Shown here in pieces: positions 62,219 to 64,000 of a DNA stretch of 64,000 nucleotides. Within the stretch, counting starts at the first letter, position 1, and every line of letters begins with the position of its first letter. Location: positions 1-64,000 of the forward strand of contig NZ_VWWL01000006.1 of NCBI RefSeq assembly GCF_011752995.1, read 5' to 3'. The notes under the pieces are model-generated. The model made no database searches. It was not told where the DNA came from and was given only the letters and a program-made list of their open reading frames with translations. A program made the translations under genes and the position numbers. Source of the stretch: Burkholderia sp. Ax-1724 (GTDB taxonomy: Bacteria > Pseudomonadota > Gammaproteobacteria > Burkholderiales > Burkholderiaceae).

Positions 62219-63322
62219 TTACGCGGTGAGGAATGAAACGACTTCATCCGTGATCGCTTTCGTACCGTGCGAGCCACCGAATTCAAACGGCAGAATCTTT
62301 CCGCCCAAGAAAGTCTTTTCTACCGCGGCCTCGATAAGCGCCGCGCCATCGGCAAGACGTTGATCGCCCTGGCGGACTGCGAGCCACTGCAGCATCATGG
62401 CTGCGGAGAGAATCATGGCGGTGGGGTTCGCCTTCCCCTGCCCGGCGATGTCGGGTGCGGTGCCGTGAGCCGGCTGGAACAGGCCGTGTTTGTCGCCGAT
62501 GTCCGCCGACGGCGCCATTCCCATTCCGCCGACCAGTCCCGCAATGAGGTCGGACAGAATGTCGCCGAACATGTTCTCGGTCACCAGAACATCGAACGTC
62601 CAGGGCTTCAGGACCAGATTCAACGCGACCGCATCGACGTAGGCGCTATCAGTGGCAACCCCGGCATGTCGCGCCGCAACGCTCTCGAAGACTTCGCGGA
62701 AGAACGCCATGGACTCGAATACATTGGCTTTGTCGACGTTGGTCACGCGCGAGGCGCGGCCGTTCTGCGCGGCCCGTTGTTCAGCCAGCGCAAAGGCGAA
62801 TTCGCAGATTCGCTCCGTACCCTGGCGGGTAATCCGCATCGTGTCGAACACTTCGACTTTCTGGCCGTTCTCGTCCCGCTTCACGTCTCCCCGGCCGCGA
62901 GCATAGAAAAGGCCTTCGGTGTTTTCACGCACGAGAACCAGATCTATCTCGCGGCTCCTCGGATGAGCGAGGGGCAGCGGCAACCCGCCGAACGTTTTGA
63001 CGGGCCGCACGCCCGCATAAAGATCGAAATGAAATCGAAGATCGAGCTGAGGAATAACTTCGGTGCCATCCTTGCCGCGAACGTGGGGCAAACCCATTGC
63101 ACCGAAAAGAATGGCGTCGGCCCGATCGCAAACGGCGAGTGTTTCGTCGGGGAGCGCGACACCGCTCGCCAGGTAGTGCTGGGCTCCTGCCGGCTGGCTG
63201 TCCAGTTCGAACGCGACGCCGATTTTCTTGCCCACTTCGCCAAGGACATGGCACGCGGCTGCCATGACCTCTTCACCGATTCCGTCGCCCGGCAAAATGG
63301 CGATATGCCGACTGTTGCTCAT
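62219..63322 (-). CDS. Isocitrate/isopropylmalate/tartrate dehydrogenase-family protein
   Basis: 367 residues. IAILPGDGIGEEVMAAACHV at the start, LDLRFHFDLYAGVRPVKTF and VRENTEGLFYARGRGD in the middle. The family signature lies at ENMFGDILSDLIAGLVGGMG with MAPSADIG, followed by LFQPAHGTAPDIAGQGKANP. Residue pattern suggests a beta-decarboxylating 2-hydroxyacid (tartrate/D-malate/isopropylmalate-like) dehydrogenase. Its ATG overlaps the stop of the gene upstream (ATGA), and GGGAGG lies 12 bases away. Confidence 0.9.
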   Translation of the reverse strand: MSNSRHIAILPGDGIGEEVMAAACHVLGEVGKKIGVAFELDSQPAGAQHYLASGVALPDETLAVCDRADAILFGAMGLPHVRGKDGTEVIPQLDLRFHFDLYAGVRPVKTFGGLPLPLAHPRSREIDLVLVRENTEGLFYARGRGDVKRDENGQKVEVFDTMRITRQGTERICEFAFALAEQRAAQNGRASRVTNVDKANVFESMAFFREVFESVAARHAGVATDSAYVDAVALNLVLKPWTFDVLVTENMFGDILSDLIAGLVGGMGMAPSADIGDKHGLFQPAHGTAPDIAGQGKANPTAMILSAAMMLQWLAVRQGDQRLADGAALIEAAVEKTFLGGKILPFEFGGSHGTKAITDEVVSFLTA

Positions 63323-64000
63323 GCCTTGCCTCCCGTGATTTCCTTGAGCTTCGAGAAAAAGCCCTTCTTGCGTTCGGAACCGATACGCCAGTCGACCGGC
63401 AACGACTGGAAGCCGCACGCCATCGATTCACGCGCGCCGCGGTAGTCGAAGAACCCCCAGCCGGCGTAACCTTCGACTGCCGCGACGAGATGGTTGTCGG
63501 GCTTGTCGAAATCGAAGTGATCGTCTTCGTTATAGAAAATCGGCTGGCCGCGATAAGCGGGCGAAGCCTTTGTACGCAGAAGCTGAAGGCGAATTCCATC
63601 GGGATTCGACTGTTGCCAGCCTTCCAGACCGGTGACGTGATTGCCGTGAACCAGAAGGAAATCGCTCGCACCGATGATGTTGTCCGCCACCGTATGGGGA
63701 TTGAGGATGCTGGCGCTGACGAGCAGCCGTTTGGCCGGTGTGTTGAATTTTCCTTCGGAACGGCTCTTTGCCCGCTCGATCAGTTCGTGACAGCGAGCGA
63801 CTTCGATAACAGGCTGATGGAACACCTTGTTGTCGATCTCGTTGCCGATTTCCAGCAGCACGTGATTGGCTGTGTGTTTTGCGAGCCAGTCGACCGTGTT
63901 ATCGACAGCCCGCACGACAGCCGCTTCGTCGGCGAACAGACGGGTGGATGCGCCGTAAAAAAGACCCAGCACGACGACCATGCCGAGCTCGTCGGTCGCC
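63319..64000 (-). CDS. Glycoside hydrolase-like TIM-barrel protein, C-terminal part (runs off the window)
   Basis: About 227 residues are visible; the frame is still open at 64000, so the start lies beyond. VDWLAKHTANHVLLEIGNEI has the NE pair typical of the acid/base Glu in clan GH-A glycosidases, and QPIFYNEDDHFDFDKPD could hold the nucleophile Glu. I do not recognise a specific family. It is coupled by a four-base overlap to the dehydrogenase and is the upstream member of the four-gene leftward operon. Confidence 0.65.
   Translation of the reverse strand, partial: ATDELGMVVVLGLFYGASTRLFADEAAVVRAVDNTVDWLAKHTANHVLLEIGNEIDNKVFHQPVIEVARCHELIERAKSRSEGKFNTPAKRLLVSASILNPHTVADNIIGASDFLLVHGNHVTGLEGWQQSNPDGIRLQLLRTKASPAYRGQPIFYNEDDHFDFDKPDNHLVAAVEGYAGWGFFDYRGARESMACGFQSLPVDWRIGSERKKGFFSKLKEITGGKA

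Noticed and set aside
1..64000. tRNA, rRNA, riboswitch or origin-like sequences
   Set aside because: None seen on reading both strands; no tRNA-like cloverleaf ending in CCA, no DnaA-box cluster and no conserved riboswitch core was recognised.

Overview
The window is about 64 kb of GC-rich DNA from a Burkholderia-type betaproteobacterium (Paraburkholderia or Caballeronia is my best guess). This rests on the porin type, the DUF2827 family, the ESPR-type trimeric autotransporter and the density of MFS, GntR and LysR catabolic units. No rRNA, tRNA, replication or core housekeeping gene is visible, so it reads as accessory DNA such as a second chromosome, megaplasmid or island.

Left end (1-8.4 kb): possible IS21-type terminal repeats, an AraC-family regulator, then a leftward cupin / NTF2-like / SDR / SDR operon ending in a glyoxalase fragment. 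An IS graveyard follows (about 4.7-8.4 kb). It holds a 3-hydroxyacyl-CoA dehydrogenase scrap, an alaE alanine exporter whose last residues are replaced by an IS end, and decayed IS5- and IS3-family transposases in both orientations.

8.4-17 kb: a surface-protein island. It has a 1120-residue trimeric autotransporter adhesin with Ser/Thr-rich tandem stalk repeats, an OmpA-type lipoprotein, three paralogous DUF2827 proteins and a small secreted Cys-containing protein. The last four genes overlap end to end. I propose, as inference only, that the DUF2827 proteins modify the adhesin, probably as glycosyltransferases. This is the best candidate here for an undescribed system.

17-38.6 kb: several catabolic units. 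These are amidase / amidohydrolase / MFS / GntR / type III CoA-transferase diverging from a CitE-like lyase; a glutaredoxin-DinB fusion and an isochorismatase-family hydrolase diverging from a peptide-type ABC importer with its GntR regulator; MFS / acetoacetate decarboxylase-like / FMN alpha-hydroxyacid dehydrogenase / a broken FAH-family hydrolase beside an unusual double-winged-helix GntR; and a GST.

38.8-64 kb: a sugar-acid (aldarate/aldonate) island. A LacI regulator sits among four copies of an 18-bp palindrome in three promoter regions, two of them perfect and lying between good -35 and -10 boxes. They serve two MFS transporters and a talarate/galactarate dehydratase-like enolase. Next come an MFS, a COG3618 lactonase/isomerase-like protein, two paralogous LysR regulators plus the remnant of a third, a second enolase-superfamily gene, an IlvD/EDD-type dehydratase, a DapA-family aldolase, an MFS, a 2-hydroxyacid dehydrogenase, a UxaA/GarD dehydratase, an OtnK-type kinase and a porin. 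A 41-bp element (37/41 identical) lies before two of these units, and a shorter motif lies near six starts. The right edge holds a leftward operon of a truncated glycosidase-like gene, a tartrate/isopropylmalate-type dehydrogenase, a Gfo/Idh/MocA oxidoreductase and an ABM-domain protein.
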